Positions 47,866 to 61,900 of a stretch of 64,000 nt of DNA are shown piece after piece (position 1 is the first letter of the stretch; each line of letters opens with the position of its first letter). The notes below the pieces were generated by a model. The model was not told the origin of the DNA, ran no database searches, and was given only the letters and a program-made list of their open reading frames with translations. The stretch comes from Misgurnus anguillicaudatus (taxonomy: Eukaryota > Chordata > Actinopteri > Cypriniformes > Cobitidae): assembly GCF_027580225.2 (NCBI RefSeq), contig NC_073358.2, forward strand, positions 7,569,501-7,633,500, read 5' to 3'. The position numbers were made by a program, and so were the translations under genes.

Positions 47866-49020
47866 ACTGAATACTATACACATACATATGTTTATTATTA
47901 ATATATCTCCAAATATCAGTGGATACATAAATTAAACACAAGTTACAATTCAATCAGTTACTGAATGTTACAATAAAGTACATTTACACATCAATTCAAA
48001 ACAAACTCATCGCTCTCTTTTACTTATTAGATAATATGAGATCTCAATTTATAATAAATGTGTGTGTAAATACATTGTCAATATTGAGCCAGAAACTTTA
48101 ACCTATACTTGTCCTCTGTACATTTGATCTATAATTGGTCTTTTTCTTTAAAAATGGGCCTTTTGCAGCTACTTTCCTGAGCTATCATTTTTTGAGCCAA
48201 ATGATTAAATGATTAATGACATATTATGTTACTATGGACACTAATGTAACATTTCCATTCTCCACTTCTGTCACAGCAGATTATTCAATGCAAATGAATT
48301 ATTATTAGTGTAGTGCACTGAAAAAGCATTACACAAAATTATTGAAAATCTGTAAGGACTGTAAAGTGTACAGTTACTTTAAAAAACCATAGGTCTCCCA
48401 TTTCTGTTCCTGGAGGGCAGAAATCAGTCTCAACCCCAATCAAACACATCTGAACCTGCTAATATCACAGGGCTGACAACGTTTGAGTTCATCTTGGAGT
48501 GAGATTTAATGGGGGGAGAGGGTGTTTGAGGGTTTATAGAGGGTTGGCATCTTGGGGTGGTTATTAAATTATTTATTACAATTATATTTCACTAATTGAT
48601 TATTAAATAATAAAATCATTATGTGTGGTCTTTACTAAAATAACCATTTGCCAAACAACTTATTTGATAACAGTTTGGATTTTTTGCTCTTTCTCTGTTG
48701 AATTGTTGCAAAAAAGGTTTGCATTACAAATGCAATTACATTTTTTAAATTAAATTGAATTAAAAGCTTTTACTGAGTTTAAAGTCTGTTATCATTTTTT
48801 ATCCCATCAAAGTTCTTAAAAGTCTAATAAGTGGTCTCTGTAAAATTTATATTGATTGGCGCTAATTACAATACACCAAACCTATGAGTACTAAAAACTA
48901 AAAGTATTCAGATTTCATACAATAATCTTTTCAGATTTAGAAGTTCAATTTTAGTCAGCTCCTCTGACAGTATCTATGTCTATTACCACAGAATCATTGT
49001 ACAGGTAGGTATACAGGTAC
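47866..49020. other. Unit B distal 3' flank, no gene seen
   Basis: Collinear with 29061-30235 of unit A, including the dispersed-element fragment (TTCCTGGAGGGCAG near 48407). It ends abruptly at the hAT-like fragment marking the B-C junction. Confidence 0.45.
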
Positions 49021-49110
49021 TAGGGGTGGAACAATACATGTATTCGTTTCGAACCAAATCGGTACGGGGGTCACGGTTCGGTGCATTAATTTAAACGGTT
49101 AAATCGGTTA
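49021..49110. mobile_element. hAT-like terminal fragment at the B-C junction
   Basis: TAGGGGTGGAACAATACATG followed by TTCGAACCAAATCGGTACGG and GTTCGGTGCATTAA resembles one end of a dispersed teleost hAT-type element. No opposite end was found before unit C starts at about 49113. Confidence 0.55.
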
Positions 49111-49666
49111 AAACATTTGCCGATTATAACAAAATACCTGTTTATTTTGAATGTGGTCGCTCAGGAATGGACTCCAGATTGCAGTCCTCATCTATGTCAG
49201 CTGAAGCCCTTTTTACATCACGAGAAGAAAACACACACAGCAAAAAAAGATTTTAGTTTGAGTCAAAAGTTAGAGACATACAACTATTTGTATTAGAAAC
49301 TATGATGTAATATACATGAACATTTTTATTTATTTATAATTACAAATGCCTTATGTTTGCTAAATAACTCATGCTTATAATGCTCAGCATTGCTGATAAT
49401 ACTCATATTTCTCCCACATATCTTATTTTCTTGTTTTTAGTTTTTCTGTTCTATCCATCAGATTCATATCACTATAAACATGTGCATTTACATAACATGT
49501 CATGGAAAAATGAACACATGTAAATCTCGTGTCTTAGTCATTTATTTTACAATCAAAAACAGCTAACATGAAACAAAAACTGTAAATGCATGATGAACAT
49601 AACAAGACAAACTTACTGTATCTGAGCAGCAGCTCCACTGCTCAATGCCTCTCTGGTGACGCGTCT

Positions 49667-49828
49667 TTATTTTGATAGAGTCTGGTCTTTTTGCACCTCG
49701 CTCGTGCTCCTCATCACCTTCTCCAAAACAAAAAAGTAATCTGCAATCGACGATCCAAAACGGAGATATTTATATCTAAACCTTATCGTTTCTTTAAGCT
49801 CTGTATAACTAGCCATAGCCGCTAGCAT
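49667..49828 (-). CDS. Small minus-strand ORF in unit C, hypothetical
   Basis: Third counterpart of the ORFs at 13673 and 32882. The first ATG gives MLAAMASYTELKE and the ORF ends DQTLSK. It is intact, with no function recognised. Confidence 0.35.
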   Translation of the reverse strand: MLAAMASYTELKETIRFRYKYLRFGSSIADYFFVLEKVMRSTSEVQKDQTLSK

Positions 49829-49897
49829 AACAGCATTTGGTTGCGCAAGCGTACGTGTGTTTGCGCAGATCTGCGCAGACGCACATTTTACCGACAC

Positions 49898-52757
49898 AAA
49901 CCAATCAAACTGAATCCTTGTAATCGTTTATGATTGGTTACTATCCCCATCAATCAAAACTTTGTTGGCTAGGCATTGGCTGGCTTTATTTTGGCTTCAT
50001 CCAGTCAACACCTAAGGAACGCTAAATGACAGCTCGCTTACCCAATGATGCTCTCCCTGGGCATTTTAAATTCTCAAACCTTACATGATTGGACAAAACA
50101 GAAAAAGGCGGTGTCATTTTTTCGGGGAAGAAATTAACGGAGTAGAAAAAGATGACTTTTCAAGAATCGATATTTCATTGAAAATAACCAGAAGCGCGCA
50201 TGTAAACAAAGGCGGATCTTTTGGGATTTGTCCCTATTTTTCGTTGTTTTGGATTAAAATTGCGGGATGCATTTTAAAGAGTGGACACTTACTGGTGTTG
50301 AGATGATATGTAAGTATTGTCCATATTAATATGCGGTCCGTCTGCATTTCATTTAATCCTTTCCACTCCAGTGTATTATGAAAAAACAAGATATGAACAT
50401 GAACATGAAGGACAGAAACCCATAGATGGCCTACGCCCTTATGGCCCGCCCACGGGCCTGTGCGGGTTACGTTTAAATAATTGTGAATGAATAGTTTCAT
50501 AGTTAACTATTTATGCTGTGAGCATTTATTTTAAGATTTTTAAAGTGTGTCTGACACATGGATGGTTGTCTCTGGGCATAATATTTCCCGGCTATCCACT
50601 GACTTAACAACCTGGCCTGAGATAAAACCTGAAAGTGTGTGTCTCACTTTGTTTTAATATTTTTATAAGATTTTCTGAGATAAGCTTGATCTCTATTTGA
50701 CGTTTGCTTTTGCACACGCCACCATTTTAGGAATGGGTTGAAGTACACAGATAGTATCGCGAGAAGATGACGTACACGCGCACTCAACTGCATCTCTCTT
50801 AAACAAAAATTCACAAATTACATCAACACCAATAATTGTCACTAGACTTGCTGATATAATTGAAACAATAATTAATTTAGATTAAACTGGATTTGTAAAT
50901 TTGTTAAAGACCACAGCGTATTATATGTCAATGTGCGTCAATATTGTGTCAATTATTTATTTAACCATTTCTTATTAATCATGCAACTTAAACTTGAAAC
51001 AGATGCGAATAATGACATTAGACACTGAAAAGCTATTGATAAACTTTTAAGTAAATGTACAAAGCACATCGTTTAAATTAAACATTTGTTAAATTATTTA
51101 ATTTAATATATAATATATTTAATAAATAATAAATATTAAAGTAATGTATCTAATGAAATTTATTAAATCATTAACTGTCACATCACCTTCAGCCTTCAAA
51201 TACTTTTTGCTCCCGGATTTCTAATTGGTTTACAAACTATGGCGTCACTTAATTCTGCAGGCAGCTATGTGAGACTGATATGATGTCTGTTCAGGAGACA
51301 ATATCGCACCAAGCTTACACAATTTCTTAAGGTTCATGTTTAGTACGAGGAATAGTGATCTGAATTAAAGTTTACCAAAATAATATTAAGGATAATCTCT
51401 TTTTGTTTATATTTTTGCCCATTTTACCTTTTATTTAAACAGTGATAGAGGAGAGGACATGGAGGAGAGAGGGGTCGCCGAAAGTGCGAAAGCACCACAT
51501 GTCGGAGCGCTGCCCAATAATAACTTCATCGGCTCCGACGGACAAAAAAAAATTATTTCTTTTTGTGAAATAGAAAATACAGAAAACATGAAGCCTAAAC
51601 GTTACTCTAAATTAACTGTTTAATAAAACTCACTCTTAATTTATTTATATATTTACTTCTTATCACTTTTATTATTTTATTAGTAGGCTATATTATTTTC
51701 TTTTGTGGTTTTAATGTAATTATTTTTTATATTGTTTACTTGTATTAATTGCGGGTTGTAGAGCTTGAAATATGTATAAGTGTATTTTAATTCTTTTTTT
51801 AAATGTAAGTACAAATGTACGTTACTCGTTGATTCTGTTCATGCTTTTTTATGTTTTTTAATCTTTGTGTGCGCTTGTATTATCACAAGATATATTTTTT
51901 TAAATGTTAATTTGTGTAAAGTTTTAAATCGAAAGTCATAATAAACAAGCATTAAATGAGGTGTAATGTACATATTATTACACGTATGTCATTTACAACA
52001 TTTTTACAGTTATTTAAATGCATAGCTGGTGACAATTTTACCTAAATCTTAATTATTCTTTTTAAAAGCTCAGACTAAAATGTACAATGATATTCGTTTA
52101 AATCTTTCAATATTTCTCTGTGTGTTTGCTACCTTAATTAATTTCGAAACACTTTAAACTTTAAAGTTTGTAAAATGATTTGTCTATAATAAAAACAAAT
52201 GTAATGTCTAAAACAGTTTGAATCGGTTTGAATGAATGAAATGCGAGAATCTATTCATAGACGGACATTTGCCGGCTTAAAATATGTTACATTTAAACTC
52301 ATAAGAATCCAATTTTTATTTAATGTTAAAACCAAGCACACTAATAGGCCTACAATATTAAGCATTCCTTTTTGCGAACAAAATATATGGCGATTTATTT
52401 ATTGAAGTCAACACAAATAGCAAATAATACTGAAAGGGCGTGTAAATATTAAATTATTAATACGATAATATTTAAAAAGATGTTATCATTTACTTTTCAA
52501 ATGTTATAACAAAATATCTAAAGGGCGCTTTATGCAAAATATTTTAATGTCCGTGTTTACTATTGGACTGAAGAGAATTTTATTGTTGAAGACTTTTTAT
52601 CTGATATAGAAAAGATAGACAATTCCCGATATTCATAAAGCAATTATAAAAAATGATATTAGGGAAAAATATATATATGTGTGTGTGTGTTTATGGTTTC
52701 CATGGTTTAACTACAGTTAACAATGGTTAATGTTCATACGGTGACGCTTTAATGCTG
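49898..52757. other. 5' flank of copy C
   Basis: Collinear with the A and B flanks, with a roughly 40-base loss near 50185 relative to them. It includes the SINE remnant at 51442-51541 and the microsatellite at 52669-52690. No supported gene. Confidence 0.5.
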
Positions 52758-52763
52758 TGATTA

Positions 52764-52790
52764 TTACGTCAAGTTTCAGAGGCTATAAAA
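52764..52790 (+). promoter_or_regulatory. Copy C core promoter
   Basis: TTACGTCA at 52764-52771 and TATAAAA at 52784-52790, as in A and B. Confidence 0.65.
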
Positions 52791-52925
52791 GTCAGCACGC
52801 GCTTCATTATTTCGTGGGTTTTCAGTTCGGCGTGTTTTGGTTCTTGTTCACAAGTCCAAGGCGATTTTCTGTGTTTTTCCTGGTTGTTTGTTTGTCTTTG
52901 CGTTGTTGTTTTTTTGGTGTTCGTC

Positions 52926-55900
52926 ATGTTTCCCGTCTTTGTTATTGACAGAGGATCACGACGATTCCCTTCAGCGGAAGAGCTGTCTTCTGCTTTGAAT
53001 AACGGGTCGACTCTCCTGTTTGTTAAGGAGAATCGGCCCGTTGTTGCAATCAGCAGACCTCTATCTGCTCCTGAATTCACTGAGCCCTCCGTCCCTGTGT
53101 CACAGGAGGAGGCGCTCAGTGAACCGGGCAGTCCGCATGAGGGAAACACAGTGGATGCTGAGGTTTCGGTGAGGCCGTTGTCTACAGCAGAGGAAGCCTG
53201 TAAGTTCATACATATTCACCTCTGTAATAGTCCAACAATATCTGTGACTGATGTACAAACAAAAAACACTAAGTGAAATGTGTGAGAGAGAGACACTGTT
53301 AGCCAAAGGACTTTTTAATGATTAATACTACTATTCCCTTATGAATACTGATCTTTATTTTCAGTAAATTAACTTTTTTTAATAATTATTTGAAGTTTTA
53401 AAGTGTTTTGCTGTCCTTCACCACCATATGACACTGAATCTCAGATTGACAATCCTGGATGATATGCTGGATTAATAGATGATCCTTGAATCCTTAATTC
53501 TTATCTGTTCTTTTCACATACAGGTCCAGAGGAGAAGGCCATGGTCAAGGTTGAAGACACTGAGGAGGAGGCGTCAGAGTCTTCTCCTGATCATGTGCTT
53601 TCTCCAGTGTCTGGTTCAGGCTCTGTCACCAGCTCTCTTACTGAAGGGTAACATAAGACTTACACAGCATACAAACTCTTTGTAATAGATGTCATGTGTC
53701 TAACCTGACTTATTGTTTTGATATATTTGTCGGATCAGGAGTTCCTCTGTTGTGGACGACGAGCCTCCACTCAGCATCCAACCAGTGCTGTCGCTGCCTT
53801 GGGTCGGTGAGGTGGTCCCCATAGAGGACATGAAGCCACCAGCTCCCACGAAAGGTGTGAACGCACTTGATTTAGTATATTTGTGAACATTATTTTGTTG
53901 TCATCAAGTTGTTTAATTTAACCTCTTTGCTTTGTTCCCATAAGGTTTTCCAGTTTGGAAAGACCTAGGGGACACGGTGGACCTTCATGTCGCTCATGAG
54001 GAGACCACACCACCATCCTCCACTCAGGCAGCCGACACACATCAGGTGAGATTCTGTCTGCTTATCTCATCTTCAGAGAGTTTTTATAGAGACTCTAGAG
54101 GAATTATGTAATTGCTAAATTAAAACATCACATTTCAATACCCGCCAGAGTGTTTAACAGAAACTTAAACATAACCTAACTGATGATGATGTGATTTCTA
54201 GGGCGATGCTCTCAGCTCTGTGATGTCTGAATTGACACCAGCTGATCGAGCCGCCGCTCCCCCATCTCCTGCGTTATCAACAGCAGAGGAAGCCTGTAAG
54301 TTCAGACATTTTCACCTGTAATCTGTCCAACAATATCTGTGACTGATGTTCAAACAAAAAACACTGAGTGAAATGTGTGAGAGATAGAGACACTATTAGC
54401 CAAAGGACTTTTTAATGATTAATACTATTACCATGTGTAACCTGATCATTATTTTTTGCAGTTAATGAACATTTTTTAAAATAATAATTATTTGAAGTTT
54501 TGAAGTGTTTTGCTGTCCTTCACCATATGACACTGAATCTCAGATTGACAATCCTGGATGATATGCTGGATTAAAGGATGATCCTTAATTCTTATCTGTT
54601 TTTTTCATTTACAGGTCCAGAGGAGAAGGCCATGGTCGAGGTTGAAGACACTGAGGAGGAGGCGTCAGAGTCTTCTCCTGATCATGTGCTTTCTCCAGTG
54701 TCTGGTTCAGGCTCTGTCACCAGCTCTCTTACTGAAGGGTAACATAAGACTTACACAGCATACAAACTCTTTTTGTACTCGCGTGTCCATTTGCAAGATT
54801 TTATTTTTTAGCTCTAATTTACTGACTTATTGTTTTGATATATCTGTCAGGAGTTCCTCTGTTGTTGCCGACTGGAGTGAGGTTGAGCCCCTTAGCATGG
54901 CACCAGTGCTGTCGCTGCCTTGGGTCGGTGAGGTGGTCCCCAGAGACGACATGAAGCCACCAGCTCCCACGAAAGGTGTGAACGCACTTGATTTAGTATA
55001 TTTGTGAACATTATTTTGTTATCATCAAGTTGTTTAATTTAACCTCTTTGCTTTGTTCCCATAAGGTTTTCCAGTTTGGAAAGACCTAGGGGACACGGTG
55101 GACCTTCATGTCGCTCATGAGGAGACCACACCACCATCGACACAGGCAGCCGACACACATCAGGTGAGATTCTGTCTGCTTGTCTCATCTTCAGAGAGTT
55201 TTTATAGAGACTCTAGAGGAATTATGTAATCGCAAAATTAAAACATCACATTTCAATACCAGCCAGAGTTATTAACAGTAACTAACACATAACCTAACTG
55301 ATGATGATGTGATTTCTAGGGCGATGCTCTCAGCTCTGTGATGTCTGAATTGACACCAGCTGATCGAGCCGCCGCTCCCCCATCTCCTGCGTTATCAACA
55401 GCAGAGGAAGCCTGTAAGTTCAGACATTTTCACCTGTAATCTGTCCAACAATATCTGTGACTGATGTTTAAACAAAAAACACTGAGTGAAATGTGTGAGA
55501 GATAGAGACACTATTAGCCAAAGGACTTTTTAATGATTAATACTATTCCCATGTCTAACCTGATCATTATTTTTTGCAGTTTATTTATATTTCTTGAAAA
55601 TAATAATTATTTGAAGTTTTGAAGTGTTTTGCTGTCCTTCACCATATGACACTGAATCTCAGATTGACAATCCTGGATGATATGCTGGATTAATGGATGA
55701 TCCTTGAATCCTTAATTCTTATCTGTTCTTTTCTCTTACAGGTCCAGAGGAGAAGGCCATGGTCAAGGTTGAAGACACTGAGGAGGAGGCGTCTTCATCT
55801 GATCATGTGCTTTCTCCAGTGTCTGGTTCAGGCTCTGTCACCAGCTCTCTTACTGAAGGGTAACATAAGACTTACACAGCATACAAACTCTTTGTAATAG

Positions 55901-58900
55901 ATGTCTGTACTCATGTGTCTAACCTGACTTATTGTTTTGATATATTTGTCGGATCAGGAGTTCCTCTGTTGTTGATGACTGGAGTGGGGTTGAGCCCCTC
56001 AGCATGGAACCAGTGCTGTCTCTGCCGTGGATCGGTGAGGTGGTCCCCAGAGATGAAATGAAGCCACCGGCCACCGTGAAAGGTGTGAACGCACTTGATT
56101 TAGTATATTTGTGAAAATAATTTTGTTGTCATCAAGTTTTTTAATTTAACCTCTTTGCTTTATTCTCAGAAGGTTTTCCAGAGTGGAAAGACCTCTGGTA
56201 CACGGTGGACTTCAGTGCATCTCGTAAGGAGACCACCACACCACCATCCACAAGTGCAGGCGGCACACATCAGGTGAGATTCTGTCTGTTTGTCTCATCT
56301 TCAGAGAGTTTTTATAGAGAGGAATTAATGTAATCACAAAAGTAAAACATCACATTTCAATACCAGCCAGAGTGTTAAACAGTAACTAACACATAACCTA
56401 ACTGATGATGATGATTTCTAGGAGAACATCAAGGACCACGAGACTAAAGATCTCAAGGCAAGGGCGGAGATTTTAGTCTTTGATTTGGTCCGTTTCTCCG
56501 GATGTGGTTATGTTTCTGCAGAATTCCGGTAAGGACTCACAGATATTCAGTTGTTTTGTTGCAGTAACATTTTTGTGTTTTGACATCCAGCGATTAAGTC
56601 ACGCTGATCAGATGCCTAATTAATTGTTAGAGAGCCGAGATAGTTTACAATGATAATTTTTCTCCCATGCAGATTTAAGGTAGGGCGAACATTGGTGGAC
56701 TTTGCCCTGACCTCTGAGGAGGCATGTAGTCTCGTGAGGAAGACTTTGGACCGGGAGATGCTCCGTCTTCGTAAAGAAGAGAGTTCGCCCCAGAAATTGA
56801 TTCACCTTTACAGGTTCATAAAGAGGTATGAAGATCTTTCTCCTGCCACATCTGTCAAGAATGTTTTTCAGTTGGCAAACAATGATGATAACAAAAGCGA
56901 ATCAGTACATTAGAAGTCATACAATTTAGATTAATTCTGCGCTTAAAGAGAATCTTATTAATCTATTCAGTTTGGTCAAATGTATTCTTCCATTTCTTAT
57001 AGGTTTAGTTACAATATGTTAGTTTTGTCTGTATGCAAAAATAAACAGCAATTGCTTAAGCACTACAATCATTGCAGAAACGGTACTCACAGTTTTTCCT
57101 ATGCGTTCCTAGGTATCCCATGATATTTGTTGGCATGAAGTGCCAACTTTCTTCATGGGTCCTCGAGGATCTTTATGATTCAGACCTCTCTTCAGAGGAT
57201 GAATCTGATGAGGTTGTACCTGCTGCTGCCCCTGCTCCTGCTGACCCTCCAGCAGTGATCCTTCCCTCTCCTCCTCCTGCACCTGCACCTGCTCCTGCTG
57301 ACACTCCAGCAGTGGTCCTTGCCTCTCCTCCTCCTGCACCTGCACCTGCTCCTGCTGACCCTCCAGCAGTGATCCTTCCCTCTCCTCCTCCTGCACATGC
57401 TCCTGCTGACCCTCCAGCAGTGATCCTTCCCTCGCCTCCTCCTGCACCTGCTCCTGCTGACCCTCCACCAGTGCTCCTTCCCTCGCCACCTCCTGCTCCT
57501 GCTGACCCTCCAGCAGTGATCCTTCCCTCGCCACCTCCTGCTCCTGCTGACCCTCCAGCAGGGGTTCCACCCTCCCCTAGTGTGTCTCAGTAAGTTAAAC
57601 AAATTGTGTCACTTTTTATCTGTTACTATTATAATATTACAATAAGCTGCTGGTAAATGTTTGCAGAAACAGTTCTTAAAAATATTTAAATGTGTTTTTA
57701 GACCTTCACCTCCAGATGGATCGACTGCTCCGGTTGAGACGCCTCAGCCCCAGACGCCTCCATCCTCTCAGGTAGATTGTGAACATAAGCTCAAACTGAT
57801 TTTGCCAAGTGGTTGATGTCCTCAGGGCATCATATTATGTTGACCCAAGGACAACATTTTTCTAAATAAAACCTAAACCTACCCCAAACCCCAACCCTAA
57901 CCATAACCAAACCCTAAAATCAGAGGGACATGATAAGTGAAAAACAATGGTCTAGAAACAGCTAATCCTGGTTGTAAACTTAAACTTAAAACAAACTGTA
58001 AACTTATTTCTGAAATCTGATTGGTTGATTGAAATGTTGTCCCAGGGTCAACATAATGTTGTCCTGAGGACATCAACCACTTGGCAAAATCAGGAGAGCC
58101 GTGAAGCTAATTGGTGTTAATAATAATGAAAAAGTAGTTTCATGTAAATGTTTTAAACCTTTTATTGTTTTACATACAGCAAACCAGTGCAGACAAGGTG
58201 GAGGATAAGAAGGTGGAGACTAGTTTACCATCTCCGTAAGTTTGTCAAAGTCTCTCTAAGTTCATCTGTAACCAATCTAGTATTATGTTTATGTTTTTAA
58301 ATCTTTAACAGTAAACTTAATATTTTATTGTTTAAATATTTGCAGAAACAGTTCTTAACAATATATATAAATGTGTTTTTAGACCTTCACCTCCTGATGG
58401 GTCAACCGCTCCGGTTGCACCTCCTCAGCCCCAAACGCCTCCATCCTCTCAGGTAGATTGTGAACATTATTAGTGCCAATTTTATTGAAAAAGTAGTTTC
58501 ATGTAAATGTTTTAAATCTCTAATTGTTTTACTTACAGCAAACTAGTGCAGATGAGGTGGAGGATATGGAGGTGGAGACTAGTTTACCAGCTCCGTAAGT
58601 TTATAAAAGTTTCTCTAAATTCATTTCTAACCAGTATAGTATTACCTTTAGCTTTGTTTTTAAATCTTCTTCAGTAAACTTAATATTTTATTGCTCAAAT
58701 GTTTGAAGAAACAATTCTTAACAATATATATAAATGTGTTTTTAGACCTTCACCTCCGGATGGGTCAACCGCTCCGGTTGCACCTCCTCAGCCCCAAACG
58801 CCTCCTCAGCCCCAAACGCCTCCATCCTCTCAGGTAGATTGTGAACATTATTAGTGTCAATATTAATGATAAAGAAGTTTCATGTAAATGTTTTAAATCT

Positions 58901-61900
58901 GATTGTTTTACTTACAGCAAAATAAAGCTGATGAGGTGGAGGACATGGAGGTGGAGGCTAGTTTACCAGCTCTGTAAGTTTATAAAAGTTTCTCTACATT
59001 CATCTGTAACCAGTCTAGTATTACATTTAGCTGTGTTTTTAAATCTTTAACAGTAAACTTAATATTTTATTGTTTGAATGTTTGCAGACACAGTTCTTAA
59101 CAATATATATAAATGTGTTTTTAGACCTTCACCTCCAGATGGCTCAACCGTTCAGGTTGCGTCTCCGCAGACGCCTCCTCAGCCCCAAACGCCTCCTCAG
59201 CCCCAAACGCCTCCTCAGCCACAGCCGTCTTTGTCCTCTCAGGTAGATTGTGAACATTATTAGTGCCAATATTAATGAAAAAGTAGTTTCCTGTAAATGT
59301 TTTAAATCTAATTGTTTTACTTACAGCAAACTAGTGCAGACAAGGTGGAGGACATGGAGGTGGAGACTAGTTTATCATCTCTGTAAGTTTATAAAAGTTT
59401 CTCTAAATGTAACCAGTCTAGTATTACCTTTAGCTTTGTTTTTAGGTCTTCTTCAGTAAACTTAATATTTTATTGTTTGAATGTTTGCAGAAACAGTTCT
59501 TAACAATATATTTAAATGTGTTTTTAGACCTCCAGATGGGTCAACCGCTCCGGTTGCATCTCCTCAGCCCCAAACGCCTCCTCAGCCCCAAATGCCTCCA
59601 TCCTCTCAGGTAGGTTGTGAACATTATTAGTGTTAATATTAATGAAAAAGTGAAAGAAAAAGTAGTTTCATGTAAATGTTTTAAATCTCTAATTGTTTTA
59701 CTTACAGCAAACTAGTGCAGATGAGGTGGAGGATATGGAGGTGGAGACTAGTTTACCATCTCCGTAAGTTTATAAAAGTTTCTCTAAATTCATCTTTAAC
59801 CAGTCTAGTATTACCTTTAGCTTTGTTTTTAAATCTTCTTCAGTAAACTTAATATTTTATTGCGCAAATGTTTGAAGAAACAGTTCTTAACAATATATTT
59901 AAATGTGTTTTTAGACCTCCACCTCCAGATGGGTCAACCGCTCCGGTTGCACCTCCTCAGCCCCAGCCGTCTTCGTCCTATCAGGTAGATTGTGAACTTT
60001 ATTAGTGCCAATTTTAATGATAAAGTAGTTTCATGTAAATTAGTCTTTAGCAGAACTTGTGTTAATTTTAATTTGTTTTAATAAATGTGTTTTAAATCTA
60101 AAATTACAGCAAAGTAATGAGATGGAGCTGACATCAATAATGGCCAGACTCTGTCTCACAGAAACTGATATTAAAGCTCAGTAAGTTTATCATAGTCTGT
60201 CTGTTTTAGACTTTACATTTTTTATTTGCACAAATGTTTACAGAAACAGTTCTTAACAATATATTTAAATGTGTGTTAGACCTTCACCTCCGGATGGGTC
60301 AACCGCTCCGGTTGCACCTCCTCAGCCCCAGACGTCTTCATCCTCTCAGGTAGATTGTGAACATTATTAGTGTCAATTTTAATGTTAAATTGTTTCATGT
60401 AAATTAGTCTTCAGCAGAACTTGTGTTAATTTTAATTTGTTTTAATAAATGTGTTTTAAATCTAAAATTACAGCAAAGTAATGAGATGGAGCTGACGTCA
60501 ATTATGGCCAGACTCTGGCTCACAGAAACTGATATTAAAGCTCAGTAAGTTTATCATAGTCTGTCTGTTTTAGACTTTACATTTTTTATTTGCACAAATG
60601 TTTACAGAAATAGTTCTTAACAATATATTTATATGTATTTATAGACATTCATCTCCTCACGGGCTGTTGGCGGAGGTCACGCCACCTCAGGCCATGTAAG
60701 TTCAAAGTCAAAGTCTCTTTAAATTCATCTGTAACCAGTCTAGTATTACTTATATTAAAATGATTAATGCTTATATATTACATACTTTATTTTTTACAGT
60801 AAAGTTAAATGTTATCAGAAACAGTTCTTACAGTATCTTTATTTGTATGTGTAGACTTTCACCTCCTCACAGACAAGCGTCTCCTCCCGCCTCACCTCCA
60901 CAGTGTCGCGCTCCTAAGCGTCCGCCTCCTCCGTCACAGGTAGATTTAAACCGAAGCCTTCAGCAGAACTCAATATTCATTTTAATTTGTTTTAATATAC
61001 ATGTATTTAATCTTCAGGATGAGATGAAGCCGACGCCTCCGGCCCAGACACCATCGTCTGCTCAGGTAGATTTAACCAAAGACCTAAATGTTATTTGTGA
61101 CAATTAAATTGAGAATTTCATTTCTTTTATTAAATCTTTGATTGTTTTATTTACAGCAAAATAAAGCAGACACTGCCGTGGCCGACTGTTCTTCAGTTTC
61201 TCAGTAAGTCTTTATTTCAGCATGAACCTTTGTTATATTACATTTAGTTTTTTATTTGAGATATTTTAGCGCTTGAATGTTTGAATTCTCACAGTGCTTT
61301 TATATGTTTATAGACCTTCAACTAATAACAGTCGGCCAATCCGGCAAGTGTCTCCTCCCGCCTCTCCTCGTAAGCGTCCGGCTCCTAAGCGTCCGGCGTC
61401 TTTACAGGTAGATTAAAACTGAAGTCTTTAGCAGAACTCAATGATCATTTTAATTTGTTTTAATATACGTGTATTTAATCTTCAGGATGATCCGGATGAG
61501 ATGGAGCCGACGCCAAAGAGGCCCAGGCTGTGCAATACCGATATTAAAGCTCAGTAAGTTTATCATAGTCTGTCTGTTTTAGACTTTACATTTTTTATTT
61601 GCACAAATGTTAACAGAAACAGTTCTTAACGATATATTTATATGTATTTATAGACATTCATCTCCTCACGGGCTGTTGACTGATGTCACGCCACCTCAGG
61701 CCCAGTAAGTTTATCAAAATCTCTTTAAATTCATCCCTAACCAGTTGGTATTACGTTTAGCTGTGTTTTTACATTTTTTACAGTAAAGTTATCAGAAACA
61801 GTTCTTACAGTATCTTTATTTGTATGTGTAGACTTTCACCTCCTCACAGACAAGCGCCTCCTCCCGCCTCACCTCCTCAGCGTCGTGCTGTCAAGCGTCC

